Positions 47,693 to 57,173 of a stretch of 64,000 nucleotides of DNA are shown piece by piece. Each line of letters opens with the position of its first letter. Position 1 is the first letter of the stretch. A program made the translations under genes and the position numbers. Source of the stretch: an uncultured Opitutales bacterium. Lineage in GTDB: Bacteria > Verrucomicrobiota > Verrucomicrobiia > Opitutales > Seribacteraceae. Where the stretch lies: positions 1-64,000 of the forward strand of contig CALSTX010000018.1 of NCBI GenBank assembly GCA_943789375.1, in the 5' to 3' direction. The notes beneath the pieces are model-generated. The model worked only from the letters and a program-made list of their open reading frames with translations, made no database searches and was not told the DNA's origin.

Positions 47693-49174
47693 TTACTTCA
47701 TCGACACCTCAATATTCTGGATCAGGTTCATCACCGGAATCATTGACTCGGTCAGATCCTCCCCAGCAAGAGAGGAAACAGAAAAGGCAATACGATCTGC
47801 GGGACACTGGGCATACCCAAGGGCAGAGTCATAGTTTTTCCACTTCCCGCCCAGATAAAACTGGGTCCACATGTGATAGACAAGTATGTGTCTTTTCTTC
47901 TTAAAACTCGGAGTGTAAACTAAGCCAGTCACCACCCGGCTGGGTATATTACATGCCCGGCCCAAGGCAGCCAGTAAGACGGAATGTTCGGTGCAATCCC
48001 CTGCCTTATTTCTGGCGACTTCGCTGGCACTAGCAAAGCCCACCGCAAAATTTTTCGAACTTATATATTTATGCACAAAGGAAGATAAGCGGCCCGCTAT
48101 TTTCCCCACATCTGTCTCATTACCCTTGGCCTGCTTGGCGAGATTCTGGATAAGCAAGTCACCGGTGTCCAGGTAAGGATTGGGATCCAAGTACTCCTTT
48201 CTTTTACTTTCCACCAACTCCGAGCCCTGGACCAGCCCTTCAGTTTTAACCAGCACTTCCACCTCCTTATCATTGACCCGGGTTACCTGCTGGTGGGGCC
48301 CTTCAAAAAGTTTCCCACCCCATGGGCCCTCGATGCTTTTGAGGACAAAGGTTGTAGACTTTTTTACTTTTGATAACGGCTTACCCAGGGAGATTACGGT
48401 ATCCAGTAAAAACTCTTCCACTTCCGCTTCCATTTTCTTCGCTTTCTTTTCCGGCACTTGCAGAAGGATCATTCGAATACCTCCCATGTTCATTTCCGTC
48501 CGCAACGCAACCCCCTGGTCATCAAGCCATGACCTGGTACGAACCGAGCCCATTCCGCTCTTGATTGTGACGACCACCTCATAGGCATCGATAAGGGCAC
48601 CTCCATGCGTTACGCTTTTTTTGCCCTTTAATTCAACGAAGGCAGGAGCTGTTGACCGCATACTCAGATCCGGGGAGTACACCTTAATCTCATAACGGTC
48701 ACCCGCTTTCTTAAATCCCTGATCTAAGATTTTTTTCTGGAGACCCCAGCTCATACCTCCCTCGGGATCAAAAGAGTAGCGACTTTCTTTTCCCCTTATA
48801 AATTGCCGCTCATAGACCACCAATTCATTACCATCCACCCTTCCTTTTTTGATCATAGGAATACCTGACATTTTCGTTTCCGTGGAAAACTCAACCAACT
48901 CACCCGACAATTTCTCCACCGTCTTTTGCTCGGCTGTTATTTCCACAACCTGCCCCACCCGCTTTATTTGAATAAGCATTTCGTTACGGCTCTTGATAAG
49001 GTCTCCTTCCCGGTACATTTGATCATGGGCATAACCAGCTTTCATTTCCCCAAGATACACCTCATACCATAGGTTATGGGGTTGAAAAAGCCGGGCTACA
49101 TTCTTTGCTTCACCGTATCCAAGTCCAGGAGACAGAGCTAAAAGAGAAAATAAAAAGCTTTTTATGTGCATCAT
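47693..49174 (-). CDS. Secreted transglutaminase-like cysteine peptidase domain protein
   Basis: A 493-residue secreted protein with a signal peptide (about 1-22), a long beta-rich N-terminal part (LWYEVYLGEMKAGYAHDQMY; residues 30-360) and a C-terminal transglutaminase-core domain. The catalytic triad is clear: Cys in NKAGDCTEHSVLLAALGRA, His in LVYHMWTQFYLGGKW and Asp in KNYDSALG. Such proteins are usually bacterial peptidases or amidases in the periplasm rather than true cross-linking enzymes. It sits between a convergent esterase-like gene and the xylose isomerase gene on the same strand (87 bases apart) with no obvious functional link. Confidence 0.85.
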   Translation of the reverse strand: MMHIKSFLFSLLALSPGLGYGEAKNVARLFQPHNLWYEVYLGEMKAGYAHDQMYREGDLIKSRNEMLIQIKRVGQVVEITAEQKTVEKLSGELVEFSTETKMSGIPMIKKGRVDGNELVVYERQFIRGKESRYSFDPEGGMSWGLQKKILDQGFKKAGDRYEIKVYSPDLSMRSTAPAFVELKGKKSVTHGGALIDAYEVVVTIKSGMGSVRTRSWLDDQGVALRTEMNMGGIRMILLQVPEKKAKKMEAEVEEFLLDTVISLGKPLSKVKKSTTFVLKSIEGPWGGKLFEGPHQQVTRVNDKEVEVLVKTEGLVQGSELVESKRKEYLDPNPYLDTGDLLIQNLAKQAKGNETDVGKIAGRLSSFVHKYISSKNFAVGFASASEVARNKAGDCTEHSVLLAALGRACNIPSRVVTGLVYTPSFKKKRHILVYHMWTQFYLGGKWKNYDSALGYAQCPADRIAFSVSSLAGEDLTESMIPVMNLIQNIEVSMK

Positions 49175-49261
49175 GCCCTACCCTAAAGTTACGGAAGGGA
49201 AGATGTCGAACTCGATTCTGCCGGGGCGGGCAGGAAAAATCGGCCCCACCCCTTGAAAAGA

Positions 49262-50566
49262 TTAAATGAATTCGTTAATTAAATTCTCAAGCATTTCCTG
49301 GCGGCCACTGGCCAGGCTGGGCTCACCATTGGCCAATGCATACTGTTCGAGCTCGGCAAAGCTGGTCGTCCCTGCTTCAATCTTGGCTCCAATATCGTGA
49401 TCAAATGTGGAATATCGCTCCTCTACAAATTTTGCCAAACGGCCATCTTCACGGATAGCATGGGCAACCTTCAGACCACGGGCAAAGGCATCCATTCCCC
49501 CAATATGTGCATGCATCAAATCGATAGGTTCATGAGACTCACGGCGTCTTTTAGCGTCAAAGTTTAGTCCACCTGTGGTAAAGCCTCCCATATCCAGCAC
49601 CACACGCATAATTTCGGTGGTCATGTAAATATCGGTGGGGAACTGGTCGGTATCCCACCCGATTAAAGTATCTCCAGTGTTGGCATCAATACTTCCCAAG
49701 GCATTGGCATTGGCGGCCACCGTGAGGTCATGCTGTACAGTATGCCCGGCAAGCGTGGCGTGGTTGGTTTCAATATTTAGTTTGAAATGGTCGAGCAAGT
49801 CATACTCTCTCAAAAAGTTCAGGCAGGCTGCGGAATCGCTGTCATACTGGTGAGTCGATGGCTCTCTTGGTTTCGGCTCGATGTAGAAAGGACCGTTAAA
49901 ACCAATGCTCTTCGCATGGTCGACCGCCATATGCAAAAATGCACCCAGGTGGTCGAGTTCCTTTTTCATATTAGTGTTGAGCAAAGACCCATACCCTTCA
50001 CGACCACCCCAAAAAGTGTAACCCAATCCTTGCAGGTCATGCGTGACCTCAATGGCCTTCTTTACCTGAGCCGCGGCATAAGCATACACCCGGGCATCAG
50101 GAGAGGTAGCCGCCCCGTGAGCATATCGGGGATGAGCAAACAGGCAGGCGGTTCCCCAGAGCAATTGTACTCCCGTCTCCTCCTGTTTTTCTTTGAGCCT
50201 GGCCACCACTTGGTCCAAAGCATGATTGGAAGCAGACAAGTCATTCAACTCCGGGGCAATATCGCGGTCATGAAAGCAGTAATAATCAATCCCAATTTTT
50301 TCCAGAAATTCAAAAAAAACATCCACCCGGGCGACTGCATTCTCTACCGAGTCACTCTTATCATCCCAAGGCATTTGAGCCGTACCCGCCCCAAAGGGAT
50401 CCGCCAACTCATTGCGCATCACATGCCAGTACGCTGCCCCAAACCGCAAGTGGTCCTTCATGGGCTTACCGCCAACTTCCTCGTTTGCGTTGTAGTGCTT
50501 GAATGCAAGCGGATTTTTGGAACTGGGTCCTTCGTATTGGATTTTATCGCAGTTAAAATAGTTCAT
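49262..50566 (-). CDS. xylA: Xylose isomerase
   Basis: A 434-residue cytosolic xylose isomerase (class II length) interconverting D-xylose and D-xylulose with two divalent metals. Visible signatures: [12 protein letters not shown] with the catalytic His, [28 protein letters not shown] with a metal-binding Glu, [13 protein letters not shown] with Glu and His ligands, and [19 protein letters not shown] with the Asp ligands. No xylulokinase or transporter gene is adjacent, which is unusual for a xyl locus. The upstream region carries an 11-base motif also found before the cupredoxin/PA14 gene, suggesting common control by a sugar-responsive regulator (inference). Confidence 0.95.
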   Translation of the reverse strand: MNYFNCDKIQYEGPSSKNPLAFKHYNANEEVGGKPMKDHLRFGAAYWHVMRNELADPFGAGTAQMPWDDKSDSVENAVARVDVFFEFLEKIGIDYYCFHDRDIAPELNDLSASNHALDQVVARLKEKQEETGVQLLWGTACLFAHPRYAHGAATSPDARVYAYAAAQVKKAIEVTHDLQGLGYTFWGGREGYGSLLNTNMKKELDHLGAFLHMAVDHAKSIGFNGPFYIEPKPREPSTHQYDSDSAACLNFLREYDLLDHFKLNIETNHATLAGHTVQHDLTVAANANALGSIDANTGDTLIGWDTDQFPTDIYMTTEIMRVVLDMGGFTTGGLNFDAKRRRESHEPIDLMHAHIGGMDAFARGLKVAHAIREDGRLAKFVEERYSTFDHDIGAKIEAGTTSFAELEQYALANGEPSLASGRQEMLENLINEFI

Positions 50567-50913
50567 AGATTAAGAAATGATAGAGAGGTGAAAGTTAAAC
50601 AGATTTTTCTTAAAATAGAACAAATAAACAAAATTTAAAACCGCATTTTGCGTATTTATTCTGTCATTTTGAGCCAGACGGCGATCCATACACCCTTAAT
50701 AAACATTACAAACTAATCAAAAATCTTGATTTCAGCTCATCCTGCTTTTTAAAAGAAACATATCAGCACTACCCAAACTAGTGGCAGATATACAAGTTGT
50801 GACACGCAAAGTGTAACCACCCCCATAGAAATTCGGCACACTATTCGTGCATAAATCGAGAATACATCACTTATTTATATGAACACGCATGCAAATTCGG
50901 CATGGTGGGTTTA
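50567..50913. other. Intergenic region upstream of xylA
   Basis: About 350 AT-rich bases between xylA and the lipoprotein gene. Besides the operator-like motif at 50643-50653, I see no ORF, RNA gene or strong hairpin. Confidence 0.5.
50643..50653. promoter_or_regulatory. Operator-like motif upstream of xylA
   Basis: GCATTTTGCGT, identical to 41631-41641. Extending one base gives CGCATTTTGCG, a nearly perfect palindrome. It is 77 bases upstream of the xylA ATG on the opposite reading. Confidence 0.5.
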
Positions 50914-51480
50914 TCAATAACTTCTAGCTTCTGGAAGTGGTCTCCTCCAGTAAGAATCTCTAACCTTGTATTTCCGCTGAACATTTTCTAACTTCCCGAC
51001 TCTGCCAGGGAATCCCTCCACTTTCACATCATAGGTTTTGAAAAGGAAGTAATTTTTCTCTGTGACATCATACATCGTGTAGCCAAGGACATCACATTTA
51101 TTTTTATCACAAGCATCCCTAAGAGCAGCTTTTTTAAATTGGTCTGAAGTTGAACCTATGGCAGCAAGGGGAGCGAGTGCCATACTCGCAAAAGAAGTGG
51201 CTCCCGCACTGCTCATACCGCCTCCGTCCATAGTACTTTCACCACGGTTGTTAATATCAACTCCATCTGCTGTTTTGCCTGCTCCTATGGTAATTAGACC
51301 AAGAATTTTCATTCCATTTGCCTTACCCATCACTCTTTGCTCACCCATGGGTACATCCACAACATAGTCACGCTTGGGCTCAAAAACACCAATTGTTCGG
51401 CCTTTCTCGACAACATCACGAGAGTTTTTTGCACAACTTCCAAGAAACACAACAATAGTCAGGGTGATAAATAATTTCAT
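50914..51480 (-). CDS. Small lipoprotein of unknown function
   Basis: A 188-residue predicted lipoprotein. I start it at the ATG at 51480 because that gives the signal MKLFITLTIVVFLGSC with a lipobox (FLGSC), and an AGAAG ribosome-binding site lies just upstream; an in-frame ATG at 51510 lengthens the protein by ten non-hydrophobic residues. The mature part has a glycine/serine/alanine-rich segment (NRGESTMDGGGMSSAGATSF) and a conserved-looking CDVLGYTMYDVTEKNYFLFKTYDVKVEGFPGRV region. The AALRDACDKNKCDVLG pattern resembles small envelope lipoproteins that end in a modified TIM/OmpA-like fold, but I do not recognise a named family. It stands alone on the minus strand. Confidence 0.65.
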   Translation of the reverse strand: MKLFITLTIVVFLGSCAKNSRDVVEKGRTIGVFEPKRDYVVDVPMGEQRVMGKANGMKILGLITIGAGKTADGVDINNRGESTMDGGGMSSAGATSFASMALAPLAAIGSTSDQFKKAALRDACDKNKCDVLGYTMYDVTEKNYFLFKTYDVKVEGFPGRVGKLENVQRKYKVRDSYWRRPLPEARSY

Positions 51481-51619
51481 CAGCTTCTTTTGTGAATAAA
51501 CACAAAGCATGTCAATCTTATATAAGTTTAATTATAGAGAATAAGATACTTATGTGAGTCGTGATTTTAAAATTTTCATTACCCATTTAGGTAAGGAAAA
51601 TCAGCCCTCTACTGCTTCA

Positions 51620-52753
51620 TCAATTGAGGCGGGCACCAAGGCCTCCGCCGTATCCCGCCAGCTCAAGGTAGGCACGACCAATCACTACCCCATCTTCATC
51701 CAATACCTCACAAGCACCTTCCCAGTAGGCATTGTCTGCCCGGTTACCGAGAAACTCTTGGTTAGCAAGTAGGGGGCGCAAATAATAACTTACCTGACCA
51801 GCGATTGGATGGATTGCTGCTATTTTGACAGAGGTTGGATAGCTAAGATCTGTTGCAGGACTGGTCCATGCATCTTCCTCCTCCCAGGTAAAATGGTCTG
51901 CATATACTTGGGCCACCTCCCCCTTTGAATCAATCCAATACACCGATGACCAACGATCACTGCCACCATCTTCCTGGCGCAAGCGGTAGGCTTTCACCTC
52001 GGTTCCCTCATTCAGCTGCATGCAAGTCCAATCCCACCCTGCCAGGCCCTGACCTAACTGACTGGAGGAAATCTCATGGTCCATCCAAGCCTCTCCCCTA
52101 ACCTTGTGTTCTGTGTTGTTAAGGTACAAAGTACCCTCTGCTTGCAAGCGGGTGTAGGACCAGTACCAGCTTACCGAAGCTGCCCCGTCCCCTTTCCGGC
52201 TAAGCCCCCGTTCTCCAAACCGTACCAGAGGCTTTAGGGGAAAAAGCTCAAGCTCCAAACGGCCACCGTTCGGATACCGCGTGATCAAGCGGTGACCCTT
52301 ATTTCCGGGTAACATCTCAGCCTCAATTCCCCCGGCCAGGAGGGATAAGGTCGAGGAATCAGCCCGTGCCTGCCACCCCTCTCTCATGACCCGCTCATGG
52401 TGAATGTATCTTTTCTCTTTGATATCACTCAACGCAGAATGAGCCAAAAAAAGATGCCGGTTACCAAAAAGCCCATCTTCATTTCCAAGAGATTTCACCG
52501 GATCTCCTGCCACCCGAAAAACAGTTGATTGAAACCCAAAGTTTTTAAGATTTCCATCCGCTTTCAGGTGACCTACCCAGTACCACCACTCCAAGCCATA
52601 CTCACGGTGAGCACCATGATCACGGGGGAACAAGGGAGAATAGTCTGGAGAGGGAACCCGGTACCCTTTACCTGAGCGAACAGGTGGCTCGATCCATTCA
52701 GCTGCCATGAGCAAAGGGGCAAGAAAAAGCAAACAGGTAAAAAACTTCATCAT
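51620..52753 (-). CDS. AttH / CrtC-like lipocalin-fold secreted hydrolase
   Basis: A 377-residue exported protein of the AttH family (COG5621; related to carotenoid 1,2-hydratase CrtC). The ATG at 52753 gives the signal peptide MMKFFTCLLFLAPLLMA and overlaps the permease stop as ATGA. Family motifs: YGLEWWYWVGHLKADG, GFQSTVFR, HRLITRYPNGGRLELELFPL, VRGEAWMDHEISSSQ and GLAGWDWTCMQLNEGTEVKAY. AttH genes commonly sit with an ABC ATPase and an FtsX-type permease, as here, and are thought to act with that transporter in the envelope; the reaction is not established. Although CrtC-like, the gene belongs to the ABC operon and not to the carotenoid operon 4 kb away. Confidence 0.85.
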   Translation of the reverse strand: MMKFFTCLLFLAPLLMAAEWIEPPVRSGKGYRVPSPDYSPLFPRDHGAHREYGLEWWYWVGHLKADGNLKNFGFQSTVFRVAGDPVKSLGNEDGLFGNRHLFLAHSALSDIKEKRYIHHERVMREGWQARADSSTLSLLAGGIEAEMLPGNKGHRLITRYPNGGRLELELFPLKPLVRFGERGLSRKGDGAASVSWYWSYTRLQAEGTLYLNNTEHKVRGEAWMDHEISSSQLGQGLAGWDWTCMQLNEGTEVKAYRLRQEDGGSDRWSSVYWIDSKGEVAQVYADHFTWEEEDAWTSPATDLSYPTSVKIAAIHPIAGQVSYYLRPLLANQEFLGNRADNAYWEGACEVLDEDGVVIGRAYLELAGYGGGLGARLN

Positions 52754-55332
52754 CTTCGAAAATTCCAATAAATTGCCGCTATCATTCCTGAGACAAAACC
52801 AACGACGGTCAACAAAAGTCCAAACCATAGAATGCTCTCCACAGGAACTGTCCACAATAAGGTCCATCCAAATGATTGTACATTAATCACAAACACAAGT
52901 AACCAACCCAGGGCCAACCCTGTAATCGCACCTGCCACCCAGGCCGCAACTCCAATGCCTGCCCCCTCTAACCCAGCTGCTAAGATAAAACCGTGGGTGG
53001 AAAAACCGAGGTGTTTCAAGGTCTGCCAGGTTTGAGTGGATTCATCAAAGATGGAAAGCAATCCAAGGAGTAAGCCGGCAAAAGCAACAGCCAGTCCAAT
53101 AAAACTAAGGGCATCAGTTGCCTTAAAGGTCTGCTCAAAAATACCCAAGGCTACATCCCTGAGCTCCCTTTCATTGCGAACATCCAAACCTGGATAGGCA
53201 AGGCGCAAACGATCCCTTGTCTCCAGCAACTTGGCTCGATCTCTTAAGTATAGACTGACATTGATGGGTCTGTCCGAGCCTGTCCAGTCCGACCATATAT
53301 CAGAAGAAATAGCGGCCATGCCAAATTCATTTCCGTAATCGCAAAAAATGCCAAAAGGAGAAATTTTCTTGGTACCATCCGGTGTACCCAATTCCACAAC
53401 GCCTCCTGCCATTACCCCAAACCGGCGGGCAAAGGTTTCACTTACCAGAGCCGGCTCGGCTCCATCAACTGCCTGTAAAGAGCCCGGAGCTTTCAGCCAG
53501 ATTTGCCGGGCTTGATCACTCCAGTGCTTCATATCCACCCCGGCAAGAACAGTCACCCCCCTGGGCGGCTTGGCGTAACAAATCCGCATCACATCTGCAT
53601 ATTTTATATTTGGATCCTTTAAAAGTTCATCCATTAATCTGGGATCAATCCCATTTACTGTACCGGCTCCAGTTACTCCACTTTCGGAGATATAAAGATC
53701 CGCCTGAAACCGAACATCAAACCATTCCTCAATCGTACCCCGGAAACTGTCAATCATTTGAAACATTCCCGTTACCATACTCACCGCAACCACAAGACCG
53801 GCCACCGCCAACCGGTGACGGCTAGAGCCATCCCGCAAACGGCTGGACGCCAACCGAAAAACAGGTCCGCTACAAAATGGACGCACCCAGCCAGCAAGTA
53901 GAACCAACACATGCCCCGATAGTAAGGCCGCACCCAAAATCCAACAACCTGCAGCCAGGAATCCTCCGACTGGCATGTTTGAACCAGCCTCCATGACAAA
54001 AGGAGGGAAAAGCAAAGCAATGCCACCGAGTAAAAGCAGACCCAACCCAATTACAGGACTTCGCAGCCAGGAAAACCCCGGGGACCAGTCGCCCCTTGCC
54101 AAAACCTGAGCGGGTGGGGTTTGGGTGGCATCACGGGCAGGAAGCCAACCGGCAAGCAAGCTAAACACTATACCCAGAACCAAACCAACAATCACATCGA
54201 TGGAGGTCAGGTTTAAGGCCTCCACCGAAGTGGCGAAGTACAGAGCATTTACGGTGTCTGAGAGCATGCCCACCGCACCAAAAGCGAGAACCTGCCCAAC
54301 ACCAACTCCGGCAACCGAGCCGAATAGGCCTAAGACAAGAGCCTCCAATACATAAGTGGTAAACAGAATTGATCCATCCACACCCAAAGACCGTAGGGTT
54401 GCGATTTCGGACCGTCTCCGCACAACCGCCGCATCCAAAGCCTGCAAAATCAGATAAGCTCCCACTAGGATAGCAATCAAAGAAAGAATGGTTAGGTTTA
54501 AGCGGAAAGCTGCGGTCATCGCGGCCCGGTCAGCGGCCCGGTTTTGGGTCGGGGCCAGGCTCAAGTTTTGAGGTAATTCTCGTGCAAGACGATTTTCGAT
54601 ATCATTCAGGTAGGCGGTGTCCTCCCTTCGGTTGACTTGATCGATCACCACCTCCACCCGGTTTAATTCTCCAGGGCGGCTCAACAGTGTCTGTACCGTT
54701 GGCAGGTCGGCAAGCACAAGATCATCCGGCAAATTTCCGTCCGGATCATTCAGAATCATCCGAATTTTCATTTTCACCAACCTACCACTGGCGAGAAAGG
54801 AAATGCTATCTCCCTGCTTCACCTCAAGTAGATCCGCAGTTTTTTGACCAACCCATACCTCGTTCTTGCTTCCCAGCCAGTCATACCAATTGGCGTCCTC
54901 ATCGGAAAACTTCAGACCCTCCTTTGCCAAAGTTGGCAGGTTACCAAGGGCAAGCAAGTCTAAGCCAATGAGCCGGAGTTGTTTCTTGTCTTCGCTTCCG
55001 TTTTTCACCGCGGTTACAGACCCCTCAATCACAGGAACTAGGTGCCAGTCCGGCTCCTTGCTGAGCCTGGTCAGTTTCGCCAGGTCCTCCTCGAGTAACC
55101 TTTGCACCGGTGATTCGATCAGAAAATCGCTTTGTCCAGAAACGGCCTGGTTAAAAAGTCCAAAGTTTGCAGAAGCTGAGCGGCTTGCCTGGCGGATACC
55201 ATTAAACGCCCCCACCCCTACCGCCACAATCCCGAGCAGGAGAAAATAATGCCCCATTTTACTCCGCCAGTGACGAAAGGTCATGCGAGTGAGCAACAGC
55301 CACACCAGTTGAAGACGGAAACTACGGTGCAT
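52750..55332 (-). CDS. FtsX-type ABC transporter permease
   Basis: A permease of 860 residues from the ATG at 55332, chosen because it lies four bases after the ATPase stop; a more upstream start would overlap that gene. It has the duplicated FtsX architecture: an N-terminal membrane helix (HYFLLLGIVAVGVGAFNGI), a MacB-like periplasmic domain (70-260), an FtsX block of four helices (270-420; RSEIATLRSLGVDGSILF), further helices, a second periplasmic domain (530-730) and a final FtsX block (760-860; FDESTQTWQTLKHLGFSTHG). With the ATPase and the AttH-like protein it forms a three-gene coupled operon. This class does not import nutrients but usually moves lipoproteins or lipids or drives envelope remodelling. 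Confidence 0.87.
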   Translation of the reverse strand: MHRSFRLQLVWLLLTRMTFRHWRSKMGHYFLLLGIVAVGVGAFNGIRQASRSASANFGLFNQAVSGQSDFLIESPVQRLLEEDLAKLTRLSKEPDWHLVPVIEGSVTAVKNGSEDKKQLRLIGLDLLALGNLPTLAKEGLKFSDEDANWYDWLGSKNEVWVGQKTADLLEVKQGDSISFLASGRLVKMKIRMILNDPDGNLPDDLVLADLPTVQTLLSRPGELNRVEVVIDQVNRREDTAYLNDIENRLARELPQNLSLAPTQNRAADRAAMTAAFRLNLTILSLIAILVGAYLILQALDAAVVRRRSEIATLRSLGVDGSILFTTYVLEALVLGLFGSVAGVGVGQVLAFGAVGMLSDTVNALYFATSVEALNLTSIDVIVGLVLGIVFSLLAGWLPARDATQTPPAQVLARGDWSPGFSWLRSPVIGLGLLLLGGIALLFPPFVMEAGSNMPVGGFLAAGCWILGAALLSGHVLVLLAGWVRPFCSGPVFRLASSRLRDGSSRHRLAVAGLVVAVSMVTGMFQMIDSFRGTIEEWFDVRFQADLYISESGVTGAGTVNGIDPRLMDELLKDPNIKYADVMRICYAKPPRGVTVLAGVDMKHWSDQARQIWLKAPGSLQAVDGAEPALVSETFARRFGVMAGGVVELGTPDGTKKISPFGIFCDYGNEFGMAAISSDIWSDWTGSDRPINVSLYLRDRAKLLETRDRLRLAYPGLDVRNERELRDVALGIFEQTFKATDALSFIGLAVAFAGLLLGLLSIFDESTQTWQTLKHLGFSTHGFILAAGLEGAGIGVAAWVAGAITGLALGWLLVFVINVQSFGWTLLWTVPVESILWFGLLLTVVGFVSGMIAAIYWNFRR

Positions 55333-55336
55333 CAGA

Positions 55337-56035
55337 TCAGCCTGCAAGCAGGGCACCATCCTTCATTGTGATCACCCGATCACAAATACGGGTGGACTCA
55401 TGGTCATGCGTCACTAAAAGGAGTGCCACCTCAAGTTCTTCCGATAAAGACTTGAGCAATTTCAAAACCTGACTCCCGGATTCAGTATCCAAACTACCGG
55501 TGGGTTCATCTGCGAGTACAAGTCTTGGGTGATGCACCAAGGCCCTTGCGATGGCAACCCGTTGCCTCTCTCCCCCACTCAACGCACTCGGCAAGTGATC
55601 CATCCGATGGCTCAGCCCAACCTGTTCCAATAAATCAGTCACCCGGGCAAGCCTATGTTCCTTGGGCATTCCCACCAACTGAGCAGCAAATTCCACATTT
55701 TCAAACGCGTTCAAAGTGGGTAATAAATGGAAGGACTGAAAAACATATCCCATATTTTCCCGTCTCACTTTTTCCAATTCTCCACGCTTCAAACCAGACA
55801 ACTCTTGCCCACCCACATGGATGGATCCGTGATCTACAGGTTCAATGCCGCAAATACAGTTTAAAAGAGTAGACTTCCCACTGCCACTTGGCCCCATCAA
55901 AGCCACTCTTTCTCCTGCATCAATCTTAAGGTCGATCCCCTTAAGCACATCCACTTTCCCGAATGACTTCCTGACATCCGCAACCGAAAGAGCAACTGGT
56001 TTAATTTGGTCTTTTATATTTTCGTTCAAGAACAT
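55337..56035 (-). CDS. ABC transporter ATP-binding protein (LolD/MacB-like)
   Basis: A 232-residue ATPase of the LolD/MacB/FtsE group. Walker A is ALMGPSGSGKSTLLNCICG, the Q-loop lies in MGYVFQSFHLLPTLNAFENV, the signature is SALSGGERQRVAIARALVHHP, Walker B is RLVLADEPTGSLD and the H-loop is LLVTHDHEST. It is the first gene of the operon with the FtsX permease (four-base gap) and the AttH-like gene. Upstream lies a gap of about 150 bases toward the lipoprotein remnant on the opposite strand, which must hold its promoter. Confidence 0.92.
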   Translation of the reverse strand: MFLNENIKDQIKPVALSVADVRKSFGKVDVLKGIDLKIDAGERVALMGPSGSGKSTLLNCICGIEPVDHGSIHVGGQELSGLKRGELEKVRRENMGYVFQSFHLLPTLNAFENVEFAAQLVGMPKEHRLARVTDLLEQVGLSHRMDHLPSALSGGERQRVAIARALVHHPRLVLADEPTGSLDTESGSQVLKLLKSLSEELEVALLLVTHDHESTRICDRVITMKDGALLAG

Positions 56036-56183
56036 AAGGATATGAAAATTTCACAAAAGCCCAAGACGAACCCACCCTACATTCTCAATTCCTTAATCGT
56101 TGCCTACTTACAAGGCGGAAGAGAAAAAATCATTTTTGATTACATTACCTCATATCCCTAACAAGATTTGGAATACCTCCACA

Positions 56184-56759
56184 ATGTGCCCTCCGTGTAA
56201 ATCCATTCAATTCTTTTCTCCCTTTATCTTTTGCCTTGTTCTTGGTTGCTTGCGGAACCATGGAGGTTCAGGAGTTTAAAGGTTACACCGAATCTATGGA
56301 TCTGGACAACCAACTAGAAGTTTCAATAGCCCTCGTCCGAACACCTAGGCAGAAAAATTCAACCACCTGGATGGAAAAAATGGAAACATATGAGAAATTT
56401 AACTTCCAGGTCTTTATCATGGATGAGGATGGATACGGGAAAAAACCCATATTAAATCCATCAAAATTCATTCTTTTTCCTAACAGTTAGAGGATAAAGT
56501 CCGGACTGAGATTTTATCTGATTATGATTACAACTTCTGGATGCAGGGAAACCACCAGTATAATAAAAGAAGATCAATCAAGCCTCCCATTTCCTTAATC
56601 TGTGATATAATGCGGCAAATTAGCTGGTCCACTCTCCGCATTGCCATAGAAATTACCACCAGTTGTCTGATTGAAAGCTCAACAAATTGTCCAATTTATA
56701 CCAATCTATTTAAAACCCAAAAAACGGCCAAAACCAACCCATCATTTGCCCATTATTAG
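56184..56759 (+). pseudogene. Lipoprotein gene remnant, frameshifted
   Basis: A coding remnant of a small lipoprotein. A signal-like stretch ending in LVAC (frame of 56236, which itself has only a TTG start) or a cysteine-ending signal from the ATG at 56184 in another frame leads into CGTMEVQEFKGYTESMDLDN and NFQVFIMDEDGYGKKP. The frame ends at a TAG at 56490, but protein-like sequence continues in the next frame (EDKVRTEILSDYDYNFWMQG) and fades before 56759. At least two frame changes are needed. I do not recognise the family. The 3' end is 25 bases from the TIGR03643-like gene. Confidence 0.45.
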
Positions 56760-56783
56760 AATTTCCACTAGAAATATGCTTTC

Positions 56784-57062
56784 ATGAAACCTAAACAATC
56801 CGACAGTCCCGTTACCCGAGTCAAAAAACCGGAGCCATCAAAAGACAGTCCGAATTGGATCATCTGGGCAGCCTGGGCCGACCGGATCACTTTTGAAGAA
56901 ATTCGCAAAGTCACGGGCCTTACCGAGAGCAAAGTCATTGCCCACATGAGAAAGTCTCTCAAACCCTCCAGCTTTAGATTGTGGCGCAAGCGAGCATCCA
57001 CCCAAAGCATAAAACACCAAAAACTTTTCCGCCACCGCCGCTCGCAGGACTCGGACTACTAG
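56784..57062 (+). CDS. TIGR03643 / DUF2805-like small protein
   Basis: A 92-residue protein with a short charged N-terminus and the family core WIIWAAWADRITFEEIRKVTG-L-ES-VIAHMRKSLKPSSFRLWRKR followed by a KHQKL segment. The family is an uncharacterised helix-turn-helix-like small protein of marine and other bacteria, often encoded near photolyase/cryptochrome-like genes as far as I recall. The helical pattern and basic C-terminus suggest nucleic-acid binding, without proof. It is convergent with the light operon, whose last gene (blh) ends 112 bases away, so a light-related context is plausible, but the two are not co-transcribed. Confidence 0.75.
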   Translation: MKPKQSDSPVTRVKKPEPSKDSPNWIIWAAWADRITFEEIRKVTGLTESKVIAHMRKSLKPSSFRLWRKRASTQSIKHQKLFRHRRSQDSDY

Positions 57063-57173
57063 TTTTAAGCTCACTGTACTTAAGAAATCCCTACCTGCAT
57101 TTTCGTCTATTTCACCGAACCGTGCTTTCAGATGCAACCAACTGCCCCAAACTTGATAAGTAGTTCGCATTTC

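Noticed and set aside
49787-50638. Open frame of 283 codons on the plus strand
   Set aside because: It lies antisense to xylA, whose motifs are complete; composition is that of a shadow frame.
51620-52753. CrtC-like carotenoid hydratase as part of the carotenoid pathway
   Set aside because: It is coupled to the ABC transporter genes and belongs to the AttH branch; retinal synthesis needs no such step.
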